This document shows positions 39,875 through 48,134 of a DNA stretch of 64,000 nt, piece by piece. The stretch spans positions 39,454-103,453 of the forward strand of contig NZ_JAPNXS010000013.1 of assembly GCF_030397575.1 (NCBI RefSeq), in the 5' to 3' direction. The stretch comes from Psychromonas sp. 14N.309.X.WAT.B.A12. GTDB taxonomy: Bacteria; Pseudomonadota; Gammaproteobacteria; Enterobacterales; Psychromonadaceae. Each line of letters starts with the position of its first letter. Position 1 is the first letter of the stretch. The position numbers were made by a program, and so were the translations under genes. Below the pieces are notes generated by a model. That model ran no database searches. It had not been told where the DNA came from and saw only the letters and a list, made by a program, of their open reading frames with translations.

Positions 39875-39930
39875 GAAGTGAGTGATTTTAACCAGTAAAA
39901 TAAATCAGCAAGTTAATGGAATTGGTATTA
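39875..39930. repeat. Dispersed repeat copy A (GTGATTTTAAC...ATTGGTATTA family)
   Basis: These 56 bases match 63676-63731 at about 45 of 56 positions, without gaps (shared GTGATTTTAAC, AGTAAAATA, ATTGG-ATTA). It lies just before a signal-peptide protein gene, whose longest ORF starts inside the repeat. That favours the later ATG at 39948. Confidence 0.6.
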
Positions 39931-39947
39931 TGTCACGGAGAGATACA

Positions 39948-40550
39948 ATGAAATATTTTTTATGTACCAGCCTAATGATCATCAGCTTTTTTGCACAAGC
40001 TAAGCAAGCTACTAGCGATTTAGGTTACACCATGCAAATTCCTGATAGCTGGTCGCCACTAACAGGACCTGAAATAAAAGCGAACCCTGATCTTTTTAAT
40101 TTCGATCAAATAGAAGGCATTCCACCAGCATTGTTAGAGCAGGTTATACCAGTTATCCAATCTGGCAATATGGATCTTTATTTTATTCCCAACAATACAG
40201 AGAATGCTATAAGTAGCTTTACCGATAACATTAATGTCATGAAGCAAGTAGGGAGTGTACCTAATAATGCCAATGAGCTTGCTGAAGTCTGTGCCAGTGC
40301 AAAATCAGAGCTAAGCAGTCTCTTTCAACGCGACATTACACTCTATGAGTGTAAACAAACTGAAGTGATAGGTAGAAATGCTCTGTATGCTAAATTTGAT
40401 GGCGGCTTAGAAGGCACTGTCTCTATGCAATATCATATTTCCCTGTCTGAAAACGTCTTCTTGATGTTTACCGCAACAGCTAAAGTTGATACTTACAAAA
40501 ACCTGGAGAATGCATTCAATCAAGCGATTAACACAGTCAGTATTAAATAA
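39948..40550 (+). CDS. Secreted hypothetical protein
   Basis: A 200-residue protein with a Sec signal peptide (MKYFLCTSLMIISFFAQA, cleaved near residue 18) and no membrane segment afterwards. The mature part has about two Cys, near the middle (AEVCASAKSEL and TLYECKQTE), which may pair in the periplasm. The ATG at 39948 is preferred: GGAG sits seven bases upstream and the earlier 22 codons come from a dispersed repeat. The fold is not recognised. It stands alone between the pta terminator and another hairpin. Confidence 0.72.
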   Translation: MKYFLCTSLMIISFFAQAKQATSDLGYTMQIPDSWSPLTGPEIKANPDLFNFDQIEGIPPALLEQVIPVIQSGNMDLYFIPNNTENAISSFTDNINVMKQVGSVPNNANELAEVCASAKSELSSLFQRDITLYECKQTEVIGRNALYAKFDGGLEGTVSMQYHISLSENVFLMFTATAKVDTYKNLENAFNQAINTVSIK

Positions 40551-40596
40551 CTCACTGTACTTGTAAGTTCATTGATAACAAAATAAATAAACTATA

Positions 40597-40625
40597 AAAA
40601 AGAAGCGATATACGCTCCTTTTAAA
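40597..40625. terminator. Terminator-like hairpin downstream of the secreted protein
   Basis: An A-rich stem with GAAGCG near 40601-40606 pairs with CGCTCCTTTT near 40613-40622, with one mismatch and flanking A and T runs. It lies between convergent genes. Confidence 0.55.
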
Positions 40626-40646
40626 TACAACTTAAAACTATATCTA

Positions 40647-41576
40647 CTACACAGGCTGTAATGTCACTAGCACGCATTTTAAGCCTTTATCGGGTTCAAT
40701 ATTAATAAATTCACTCGGTGGTTTTATGATATCGATAACTTTAGCTTGAGGGCAATGCTCAGCAAGTGAATCGGTAATAAATTGGAAATCCAAATCAGGG
40801 CTATTTAGGCATAATAATGCCTGTCCGCCATCCTTTAACAATTCAGGTAAACGGCGCATAATTTTAGGGTAATCACGCTTAATATTAACACTCCCCTTCT
40901 GCAAAGAAGGCGGATCAGCGACAATAATATCGTAAGGTCCTAAACGCTTAACCTTGCCCCAAGACTTGAATAAGTCATGTCCCAAGTATTTTACTTTATC
41001 TAAATCATGACCATTTAAACGATGGTTATCACGCCCTACCGCCAATGCCGCTTTACTCATATCTAAATTAACGACTTGCTCTGCGCCACCTGCAATGGCA
41101 GCAGCAGAAAAAGCACAGGTATAAGAGAATAAGTTAAGTACTCGTTTACCTTCACTATGTTCTTTTAACCAAGTTCGACCATTTTTCATATCCAAAAAAA
41201 TACCGTAGTTTTGGTTTTTTCCTAGGCTGATTTTGTAAGATAAACCATTTTCATCGGCAGTATAATCCGTGAACTCTTCACCGTATAAAACAAAGGTAGG
41301 CGCAAGTTCACGACAACGAAACTGCACTTGGATACTTTCTACAGTAAAACCTCTGTTGTTTAACTCTGCTAATAGACATTCACTTAAATTAGCCAACCAT
41401 TGGTCACTTTCTTCTTTATAAAGAATAATCAGAGCAACTGGCGATAACCAATCGATATTGAAATGTTGGTACTCAGGGTAATTAAACCCTCGGCCGTGAA
41501 ATAAACGCGCCATCTCTTTCTCTTGCCCTGCTTTTATTTCAGGGAAATGCATTTTTTCTAGCAATGCTGTAAACAT
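40647..41576 (-). CDS. Class I SAM-dependent methyltransferase, RlmI/RlmK-like
   Basis: A 309-residue protein of the COG1092 rRNA cytosine/guanine methyltransferase group. It has KNQNYGIFLDMKNGRTWL, SAM motif I RVLNLFSYTCAFSAAAIAGG, an acidic motif II (VNLDMSKAAL) and the DPPSLQKGS catalytic-loop motif. It lacks the N-terminal PUA domain of RlmI and is shorter (RlmI about 396 aa). The target RNA base cannot be named. It is separated by 1 bp from the downstream end of the AI-2E-type gene, so the two are an operon. Confidence 0.85.
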   Translation of the reverse strand: MFTALLEKMHFPEIKAGQEKEMARLFHGRGFNYPEYQHFNIDWLSPVALIILYKEESDQWLANLSECLLAELNNRGFTVESIQVQFRCRELAPTFVLYGEEFTDYTADENGLSYKISLGKNQNYGIFLDMKNGRTWLKEHSEGKRVLNLFSYTCAFSAAAIAGGAEQVVNLDMSKAALAVGRDNHRLNGHDLDKVKYLGHDLFKSWGKVKRLGPYDIIVADPPSLQKGSVNIKRDYPKIMRRLPELLKDGGQALLCLNSPDLDFQFITDSLAEHCPQAKVIDIIKPPSEFINIEPDKGLKCVLVTLQPV

Positions 41577-41577
41577 A

Positions 41578-42699
41578 TTATTTTTCTTCTTTATTAGTAA
41601 CGTTAACTAAACTCTCTGACACTGTATTTTGTGATTCAGCATCTATTTTGTCTTGATCGATATTTTCCAGCACTTCAACCTCTTCATCAGAGCTTAATAA
41701 AATAGCAACCCACCGCCCATCTTCACTGCTCTCTAAGGCAATCTTTAAAATCATGGTTAATGGTACAGATAAAAGCATGCCAACCATACCCAATAACCAG
41801 CCCCAAAATATTAATGATAGAAATACCACTAAAGTTGATAAGCCTAAACTACGCCCCATAAAGCGGGGTTCAACCAAATTACCCATGATCATATTCACAC
41901 TCACAAACAACCCGACTACAACCGAAGCATAACCCGCTCCAAGTTGTAAAAATGTTAATATCACCGCAGGTACAGCTGAGATGATTGAACCAATATTAGG
42001 AATATAATTAAGAAGGAATGCTAGCAAAGCCCACAACACATAAAACTGCACACCAATTGCCCATAACACGCAGCCAATGATCAAACCTGTTGCCAAACTG
42101 ACTAGCGTTTTAATTGCCATATATTGGTTAACCATTTTTAAAAAATGGTCTAGCTTTTTATCTGTTTCCGCGGAATCATTAAAAGCCATATGCAGCTTTT
42201 TAGTAAATACCTTGCCTTCCGCTAACATAAATACCACGGTTAATAGCAGCAGAAAGATATTACCCAGTACACTACTGAAACCACTTAAAGTAGAGGTCAC
42301 TAAGTTCATCACTTTACTTGGGTCAAAATAGCTCCCAACCTCATCCATAGACAAAGCAATATCATGTCCAGCTAACCACTCGACAAGCCAATTTACCTGC
42401 TCAGTGAGCTGTGCTTCATAAGTGGGAATAGCTTTTCTAAAGTCATTTACAGCAGCACCAATTACACCACCTAAGACGATGAAAAGAGAGAAAATGGTGG
42501 CAATAACTAATGTAATCGCCAATCCTCTTGGTAGTTTTTTGGACTCCAGATAATTAATCGCAGGGTTACAAATAATTGCCACAAATAAAGACAATAAAAA
42601 AGGAACAACAATCGGAGCAGCCACTTTTATCCCAGCTAAAGAGATAACCAAAGCAGAACAATACAGCGCGGTGCGAGCTGCTGTAGAAGTATTAACCAT
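41578..42699 (-). CDS. AI-2E/PerM family membrane protein
   Basis: A 373-residue protein of the AI-2E transporter (PerM/YdiK) family. Pairs of N-terminal membrane segments are followed by an extracytoplasmic loop and a C-terminal bundle with AFLLNYIPNIGSIISAVPAV and GNLVEPRFMGRSLGLSTLVV, the typical family motifs. Family members export signal molecules or act as ion antiporters, and the substrate here is unknown. The C-terminal 40 residues are charged and soluble. Confidence 0.9.
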   Translation of the reverse strand: MVNTSTAARTALYCSALVISLAGIKVAAPIVVPFLLSLFVAIICNPAINYLESKKLPRGLAITLVIATIFSLFIVLGGVIGAAVNDFRKAIPTYEAQLTEQVNWLVEWLAGHDIALSMDEVGSYFDPSKVMNLVTSTLSGFSSVLGNIFLLLLTVVFMLAEGKVFTKKLHMAFNDSAETDKKLDHFLKMVNQYMAIKTLVSLATGLIIGCVLWAIGVQFYVLWALLAFLLNYIPNIGSIISAVPAVILTFLQLGAGYASVVVGLFVSVNMIMGNLVEPRFMGRSLGLSTLVVFLSLIFWGWLLGMVGMLLSVPLTMILKIALESSEDGRWVAILLSSDEEVEVLENIDQDKIDAESQNTVSESLVNVTNKEEK

Positions 42700-42915
42700 A
42701 TTGCACTTTCCTTAATAGATTTGGTTGTAAATAAGGTTATTAGCGCTAAGTATAATGGATAGACTAACAATAATAACTAAGAATTTAACCACCTGAAATA
42801 TAAACATATTATATTACTAATAAACCTGTTTTAGAGGCATTTTTCCGATTAAAAAACACTTTTAGTAATAAGTGACCTAAATCTCTTTAAAAATAATAAC
42901 AATCCGCACATTAAA

Positions 42916-42956
42916 GTGATCCTGATCAATATGAGAATCCCCATTCTTCCTATAAT
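42916..42956 (+). promoter_or_regulatory. FNR-like site and -10 upstream of adhE
   Basis: GTGAT-CCTG-ATCAA (42916-42929) matches the FNR consensus at 9 of 10 positions. A perfect TATAAT at 42951-42956 has its centre exactly 31 bp downstream of the box centre. This is the same geometry as at pflB and the DUF3360 gene. The rest of this gene-free region (42700-43050) shows nothing else. Confidence 0.8.
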
Positions 42957-43050
42957 CAAATTGAAAGTTATTTACTAAGTCTGTTTTTACCAAGTCACCT
43001 TAATAAAGCACTTTTAAAGATTTTAAATTTATTAAACTTTGGAGAAATAT

Positions 43051-45735
43051 ATGACTGTAAGCAATGTCACTGAACTAAATGCAATGGTTGCTCGAGTGAA
43101 AGCAGCACAAAAAGAATTTGCTAGCTACTCACAGGAGCAAGTTGACAAAATTTTCCGCGCCGCTTCATTAGCCGCATCTACAGCACGTATCGAACTTGCT
43201 AAAATGGCAGCGACTGAATCAGGCATGGGTATTATGGAAGATAAAGTGATCAAAAACCACTTCGCTTCTGAATTCATTTACAACAAATACAAAGATGAAT
43301 TAACCTGTGGAGTGATTGACCGCAACGAAGAAGGCGGCACTATCACTATCGCAGAGCCTGTTGGTATCGTGTGTGCAATTGTACCAACTACGAACCCGAC
43401 CTCTACAGCCATCTTTAAAGCATTAATTTGTCTTAAAACTCGTAATGGTTGTATCTTCTCTCCACATCCTCGTGCAAAAAATGCAACAAACTATGCAGCA
43501 AAAGTAGTATTAGACGCAGCAATAAAAGCAGGTGCTCCAAAAGACATTATTGGTTGGATTGACGTACCATCAGTTGAACTTTCAAACGCATTAATGAAGC
43601 ATGACGATATCAACCTGATTTTAGCAACAGGTGGTCCTGGTATGGTTAAAGCAGCTTACTCTTCAGGTAAACCAGCTATCGGTGTAGGCGCAGGTAATAC
43701 GCCAGTTGTAATCGATGAAACTGCTGATATCAAACGTGCTGTTTCTTCAATCTTAATGTCTAAAACATTCGATAACGGTGTTATCTGTGCTTCTGAGCAA
43801 GCAGCGATTGTAGTTGAATCAATCTACGACGAAGTGAAAGCACGTTTTGCAAAATACGGTGCAGCAGTATTAAACAAAGCAGATGCAGAGAAAGTGCGTA
43901 AAGTATTAATCATCGATGGTGCACTAAACGCTAAAATCGTAGGTCAACCAGCATACAAAATTGCAGCATTAGCCGGCGTTAAAGTACCAACATCAACTAA
44001 AATCCTAATCGGTGAAGGCTTAGAAGCATCTTGGGATGATGAGTTTGCACACGAAAAACTATCTCCTACATTAGGTCTATTTAAAGCAAAAGACTTTGAA
44101 GATGCAGTGCGTCAAGCAGGTATCGTATTAGACATAGGTGGTGTTGGTCATACATCAGTGCTTTACACTGACCAAGATGCCAACGCAGATCGTATCGCTT
44201 ACTTTGGCGATAAAATGAAAACAGCACGTATCTTAGTAAACACACCTTCTTCTCATGGTGGTATTGGTGACCTTTACAACTTTGAATTAGCGCCTTCTTT
44301 AACACTAGGTTGTGGTTCATGGGGTGGTAATGCCATTTCTGAAAACGTAGGTCCAAAACACCTTATCAATAAGAAAATTGTTGCGAAGAGAGCTGAAAAT
44401 ATGTTGTGGCATAAACTACCAAAATCAATCTACTTCCGCCGCGGCTGTTTACCAGTTGCAATGACTGACCTTGAAGGCAAAAAACGTGCGCTAATCGTGA
44501 CTGACCGCTTCCTATTCAATAACGGTTACATCGACGACTTACGTAGCATCTTAAAAGAAAAAGGTATGGAAGTTGAAGTATTCCATGAAGTCGAAGCGGA
44601 TCCAACATTAGCGGTTGTTAAAGCGGGTGCAGCAGCATGTTTAAGCTACCAACCAGATGTAATTTTAGCCGTTGGCGGTGGTTCTCCAATGGATGCAGCT
44701 AAAATCATGTGGGTAATGTACGAGCACCCAGAAACTGACTTTGAAGATTTATCAATGCGCTTTATGGATATCCGTAAACGTATCTACAAATTCCCTAAAA
44801 TGGGGTCAAAAGCCGAGTTAGTATGTATCACAACTACATCTGGTACAGGTTCTGAAGTCACACCATTTGCGGTTGTTACCGATGAAAAAACCGGTCAAAA
44901 ATACCCATTAGCAGATTACGAACTAACGCCAAACATGGCGATTGTTGACGCTAACCTAGTCATGGATATGCCTAAATCTTTATGTGCATTCGGTGGTTAC
45001 GACGCAGTAACTCACGCAATGGAAGCTTACGTGTCAGTACTAGCAAATGAATACTCTGACGGTCATGCTTTACAAGCACTTAAAATGTTAAAAGAGTACT
45101 TACCAAGCTCTTACAAAAACGGCAAGAAAGACCCAATTGCACGTGAGAAAGTACATAACGCAGCAACAATCGCAGGTATGTCATTTGCCAATGCATTCCT
45201 AGGTGTTTGTCACTCAATGGCGCACAAACTAGGTGCTGAGTTCCACATTCCACACGGTTTAGCGAATGCGTTATTAATCTCGAATACAATTCGTTACAAC
45301 GCAACCAATAACCCAACTAAACAAACTGCATTCTCACAGTACGATCGCCCTAAAGCACGTGCTCGTTATGCAGAAGTAGCTGCACACTTGGGCTTCATTG
45401 AAGGTAACACTGAAGATAAACTAAATGCTCTACTAAACTGGTTAGAAGAGTTAAAAGTTGCATTGGACATTCCTTTATCAATCCAAGCGGCAGGTGTAAA
45501 CGAAGCTGAGTTTATGGCTAAAGTAGATGAGCTAGCAGAGCATGCATTTGATGACCAATGTACAGGTGCAAACCCACGTTACCCATTAATCGCAGAGCTA
45601 AAAGAAGTATTAATCGCTTCTTACTACGGTAAAGCTTACGCAGATGTTGTAGACGCACCTGAAGTTGAAGTAAAAGCAGAAGTAAAAGAAGAGAAAAAAG
45701 TAGCAGCTAAAAAAGTGAAAGAATTAGTTAGCTAA
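43051..45735 (+). CDS. adhE: Bifunctional acetaldehyde-CoA/alcohol dehydrogenase AdhE
   Basis: An 894-residue fusion. The N-terminal CoA-acylating aldehyde dehydrogenase (about 1-440) has the catalytic Cys in NGVICASEQ. The C-terminal iron-dependent alcohol dehydrogenase (from about 450) carries the metal-binding His residues in HAMEAY and HSMAHKLGAEFHIPHG. A Lys/Glu-rich tail ends the protein, as in other AdhE. It reduces acetyl-CoA to ethanol and reoxidises NADH. The ATG at 43051 follows GGAG; the in-frame TTG at 43039 is rejected. FNR-like promoter upstream. Confidence 0.97.
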   Translation: MTVSNVTELNAMVARVKAAQKEFASYSQEQVDKIFRAASLAASTARIELAKMAATESGMGIMEDKVIKNHFASEFIYNKYKDELTCGVIDRNEEGGTITIAEPVGIVCAIVPTTNPTSTAIFKALICLKTRNGCIFSPHPRAKNATNYAAKVVLDAAIKAGAPKDIIGWIDVPSVELSNALMKHDDINLILATGGPGMVKAAYSSGKPAIGVGAGNTPVVIDETADIKRAVSSILMSKTFDNGVICASEQAAIVVESIYDEVKARFAKYGAAVLNKADAEKVRKVLIIDGALNAKIVGQPAYKIAALAGVKVPTSTKILIGEGLEASWDDEFAHEKLSPTLGLFKAKDFEDAVRQAGIVLDIGGVGHTSVLYTDQDANADRIAYFGDKMKTARILVNTPSSHGGIGDLYNFELAPSLTLGCGSWGGNAISENVGPKHLINKKIVAKRAENMLWHKLPKSIYFRRGCLPVAMTDLEGKKRALIVTDRFLFNNGYIDDLRSILKEKGMEVEVFHEVEADPTLAVVKAGAAACLSYQPDVILAVGGGSPMDAAKIMWVMYEHPETDFEDLSMRFMDIRKRIYKFPKMGSKAELVCITTTSGTGSEVTPFAVVTDEKTGQKYPLADYELTPNMAIVDANLVMDMPKSLCAFGGYDAVTHAMEAYVSVLANEYSDGHALQALKMLKEYLPSSYKNGKKDPIAREKVHNAATIAGMSFANAFLGVCHSMAHKLGAEFHIPHGLANALLISNTIRYNATNNPTKQTAFSQYDRPKARARYAEVAAHLGFIEGNTEDKLNALLNWLEELKVALDIPLSIQAAGVNEAEFMAKVDELAEHAFDDQCTGANPRYPLIAELKEVLIASYYGKAYADVVDAPEVEVKAEVKEEKKVAAKKVKELVS

Positions 45736-45760
45736 TCAACTCCCTTCAAACAACCTTATC

Positions 45761-45788
45761 AAGCCTGCTATATGCAGGCTTTTTTATT
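45761..45788 (+). terminator. Terminator of adhE
   Basis: AAGCCTGC (45761-45768) pairs with GCAGGCTT (45774-45781) around TATAT, followed by a T-run. Confidence 0.9.
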
Positions 45789-45828
45789 ACTAAACCATCA
45801 CTCTAAAATGACCAGACTAATAATAAAA

Positions 45829-46080
45829 CTAAGTTACTTTTTCAGGGGCTAGCTTTGATGTCAAAAAATAGATAATGGCACTTTGTACAAGTAGAGAAAA
45901 ACTCATTGAAACGGTATACCAGTCATTATAAAAAGTAACAATGTCATTACCCAATATCCCAGTCTTTTCAATAAAGTAGAGTGGCCAGGTGCAATATAAA
46001 TTTGATAAACCAGCATCTAAAAAAACTAACATAAATAAAGTCATCACTGAAAAAACAAATGAAATAGTAAATAACTTCAT
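45829..46080 (-). CDS. Small membrane protein of unknown function
   Basis: An 83-residue protein with two membrane segments (about residues 3-25 and 52-72) joined by a loop with one Cys (LSNLYCTWPLYFIEKTGI). No family is recognised. The ATG at 46078-46080 follows AGAGG; the frame is open for two further codons to a TTG. It is divergent from the merR gene 253 bp away. Its real status rests on the good ribosome binding site and membrane topology. Confidence 0.55.
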   Translation of the reverse strand: MKLFTISFVFSVMTLFMLVFLDAGLSNLYCTWPLYFIEKTGILGNDIVTFYNDWYTVSMSFSLLVQSAIIYFLTSKLAPEKVT

Positions 46081-46290
46081 TAGCAATACCTCTTAGTTAT
46101 CCAAATCACGCCTCGTTAAGAGACAAAGCAGTCATTTAAATTAGCAACACAAGCTTAAAAGACAACTCTTTTTCATTTAAAAGAATTATTTTGTAACAAA
46201 AGTCACTAATCTATCTCGGCTCTATTAAAAACTAACACTTAAATAAAAAGGAAAAATACAAACTATTTTGCTTTTTGTGTAAATACCTGC

Positions 46291-46320
46291 TTGACTCTGT
46301 ACCTAGGTACAGAGTATAGG
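46291..46320 (+). promoter_or_regulatory. MerR-type promoter with palindromic operator
   Basis: A -35 TTGACT (46291-46296) and a -10-like TATAGG (46315-46320) are separated by 18 bp, longer than the optimum of 17. The perfect 20-bp palindrome CTCTGTACCTAGGTACAGAG (46295-46314) fills the spacer. This is the hallmark of MerR-family operators, where the regulator untwists an over-long spacer. It controls its own gene and the Cys-rich protein behind it. Confidence 0.85.
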
Positions 46321-46333
46321 ATAGGAGCTATCG

Positions 46334-46789
46334 ATGAATGAGAACAAACCGATTACCATTGGCGTACTGGCTAAAGCAGCAAATGTTGGCGTAGAAACAA
46401 TTCGCTATTACCAACGCAAAGCCATTATTAAGCAACCACCAAAAAACAATGGGTTTCGTCATTATTCTAATGAAGATATTCGAGTGATTCGCTTAGTGAA
46501 AAAGCTTCAAGGAGTTGGTTTTTCCTTAGATGAAATTAAGGATTTTCTCATTTTCGATCATTGTTGTAGTCAATCACGATCAGTGGTGAAGCATAAATCA
46601 TTAACTAAAATTGAAGAAATTAAAACACAGATTTCTGAATTACAGACAACTATCAAAGCTTTAGAAGTATTTTCAAACTCTTGTGGTACTGACAAGAACA
46701 TAGAGACTGATTGTCATTTATTAGATTGTTTTGAAAATCATTGGCAGTGCTGTAGTACTGAGCCAGCCCCTAACCTAACTGGAGAATAA
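46334..46789 (+). CDS. MerR-family metal-responsive transcriptional regulator
   Basis: A 151-residue MerR protein. The helix-turn-helix covers residues 8-75 (IGVLAKAANVGVETIRYYQR, FRHYSNEDI), and a dimerisation helix follows at about 82-113. It has seven Cys: Cys77-Cys78 at the start of that helix, then Cys117, Cys127, Cys132 and Cys139-Cys140. Cys near 77/78, 117 and 127 fall where MerR, CadR and ZntR hold metal. The extra Cys-rich tail is unusual. The inducing metal is not decided by sequence. AGGAG lies upstream of the ATG. The metallothionein-like gene begins 2 bp after its stop. Confidence 0.92.
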   Translation: MNENKPITIGVLAKAANVGVETIRYYQRKAIIKQPPKNNGFRHYSNEDIRVIRLVKKLQGVGFSLDEIKDFLIFDHCCSQSRSVVKHKSLTKIEEIKTQISELQTTIKALEVFSNSCGTDKNIETDCHLLDCFENHWQCCSTEPAPNLTGE

Positions 46790-46791
46790 AC

Positions 46792-46917
46792 ATGAGTGAA
46801 GTATGTAAATGTTGTGAAGACAAAAAAACACCAGACTGTTGTTGTAATACAGACAGTTGTAAATGCGCAGAAAGCTGTGCTTGTGGCGATTGCTGTATTA
46901 ATTCGGATTGTTGTTAA
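46792..46917 (+). CDS. Metallothionein-like 41-residue Cys-rich protein
   Basis: ATG at 46792-46794, stop 46915-46917, giving 41 residues with 14 Cys (34 percent) and no aromatic residue. Cys occur as CKCC, CCC, CKC, CAC and a CC at each of two places, including the C-terminus. Asp, Ser, Glu and Lys fill the spaces. Such composition is diagnostic of a metal-thiolate cluster protein. It is not a clear SmtA-type bacterial metallothionein, whose order of residues differs. GGAG precedes the ATG by 7 bp inside the merR C-terminal codons. Because it is 2 bp behind merR, it is almost surely co-induced with it. Expected role: cytoplasmic metal sequestration. Confidence 0.85.
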   Translation: MSEVCKCCEDKKTPDCCCNTDSCKCAESCACGDCCINSDCC

Positions 46918-46940
46918 TCCCTTTAGCACCTGAATATGTA

Positions 46941-46994
46941 AACTGCCTATCTATTAACAGTCGCTCTTTACTGAGATCAGGTAGGCAGTTTTTT
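46941..46994 (+). terminator. Terminator of the merR-metallothionein operon
   Basis: AACTGCCTA (46941-46949) pairs with TAGGCAGTT (46982-46990), followed by TTTT. The 32-base loop is long. Confidence 0.65.
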
Positions 46995-47047
46995 AATAAA
47001 CAACCTCAACCTCATACGAGGTATCATTTTTTAGCTTTCAGCACTGT

Positions 47048-47233
47048 TTAGCTTATTTCAACCTTAATTTTTAGCATTCTCTTTTTAAGCTCTTTTTGAA
47101 GGTTGGTAATGTTATATGGCATCATGGATTTCCACTTTTGGCACTCAGTTTTTGTTCTGCCACATCCCAAACACCACCCTTTACTACCTGAAAAATCACA
47201 CTGATCAATACAAGGGCTTTTTCTTTTCTTCAT
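47048..47233 (-). CDS. DUF1289 family protein
   Basis: A 61-residue protein with the DUF1289 pattern: SPCIDQCDFSGSKGWCLGCGRTKTEC, with five Cys forming a small zinc- or cluster-binding knuckle. This family of short proteins (YdhL type) is common in proteobacteria and of unknown function. It starts 15 bp after the stop of the ORF at 47249-47704 on the same strand, so they may be co-transcribed. Confidence 0.85.
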   Translation of the reverse strand: MKKRKSPCIDQCDFSGSKGWCLGCGRTKTECQKWKSMMPYNITNLQKELKKRMLKIKVEIS

Positions 47234-47248
47234 CTCTGCTATCTCACT

Positions 47249-47704
47249 TTATTGAAGTTCAAGTAACACTTGATCAATACTTTCTTCTAAAACTCGAAGA
47301 CGATTAAACTCTTCAAATAAACGTTGCTCTAGGTTTTTAAAATTAAGCGGCAGTGTTCGCTGACAAATACCATAGCTACTATCGAGATTTTTATACCCAT
47401 TCCAGCTTTTAATTCGCTTCTCTTCTAACGCCATAAATTGACGAATAAATTCAGCCTGGGAAGGACAATCTTCTTCAACGTGCATACAAATAGGAAAGGA
47501 CTTTTGTTTAATCTGAGGCCCTTCTATAAAGGTTTCAAAGTGAATACCACCTTGGTTTTGATTAAACCAATTATGTTTGGAGAGCTGCATATAATTACCA
47601 CGATTATAAATCTCCCAACCGTCATCGAACCAACTCGCTTTCTGAAGCATTTTTTCAAGGTTACGAAATACACCTTTTACATCTTTCATTAAATTTATTC
47701 TCAT
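47249..47704 (-). CDS. Hypothetical cytoplasmic protein
   Basis: A 151-residue soluble protein with no signal peptide or membrane segment. Features: WFDDGWEIYNRGNYMQLSKH early, then GGIHFETFIEG, and a C-terminal helical, Glu-rich stretch (NLEQRLFEEFNRLRVLEESI). I do not recognise the family. A second in-frame ATG five codons later is a possible start. It is upstream of the DUF1289 gene by 15 bp. Confidence 0.7.
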   Translation of the reverse strand: MRINLMKDVKGVFRNLEKMLQKASWFDDGWEIYNRGNYMQLSKHNWFNQNQGGIHFETFIEGPQIKQKSFPICMHVEEDCPSQAEFIRQFMALEEKRIKSWNGYKNLDSSYGICQRTLPLNFKNLEQRLFEEFNRLRVLEESIDQVLLELQ

Positions 47705-47890
47705 CCATTATTGTGTAAATTTGCACAAACATGCCTTTAAAAACAGCCCACAAATTGCCAATCTAAATTCAAGCCAATAAAAGATTATCAATTAACAAAA
47801 GAGAGATAACAAGCTGTTCATTAAATGGGAGATCTGTTTTGATAAATCAAACCGAGAGCAGAGAGGAATAATAGAGCCCTTCCGCTAAGA

Positions 47891-48112
47891 CAAAAAACAG
47901 GCTAAAGCCAGCGTCCCAAAATCAAAAGATTCTGCGCACTATATTAGGTAAGTTCACATAACAAAAGTCAAAACAAGAAGACTAAAGCTAGCACCCAAGG
48001 TCAAAAGGTGCTTTGTGCTGTATTAAGTAAGCTCACACGACAAAAATCAAAAAACAAGCAGGCTAAAGCCAGCGCCCCAAGGTCAAAAGGTGTTATGTGA
48101 TCTATTAAGTGA
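47891..48112. repeat. Tandem array of three 70-79 bp intergenic repeat units
   Basis: Three related units start at 47891, 47962 and 48041, with spacing 71 and 79 bp. Each reads roughly CAAAA-TCAAAA-CAGGCTAAAGCCAGC-CCCAAGGTCAAAAGGTG-TATGTG-TATTAAGTAAG. The last unit carries the CAAGCAGGCTAAAGCCAGCG core shared with the cluster at 4695-5057. It fills the 430-bp gap between the ORF at 47249 and cls. The core contains the near-palindrome GGCTAAAGCC, so short stem-loops are possible. Spacing and divergence do not fit CRISPR. Confidence 0.75.
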
Positions 48113-48134
48113 ATACCGATTCCAAAAAACTAAG

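Noticed and set aside
45830..46333. MerR control of the divergent small membrane protein
   Set aside because: The palindrome lies within the merR-directed promoter; no second operator or matching -35/-10 pair was seen towards the small gene.
47891..48112. Possible CRISPR array
   Set aside because: Units are 71 and 79 bp apart, diverged throughout, without short constant repeats and unique spacers, and no cas genes are near.
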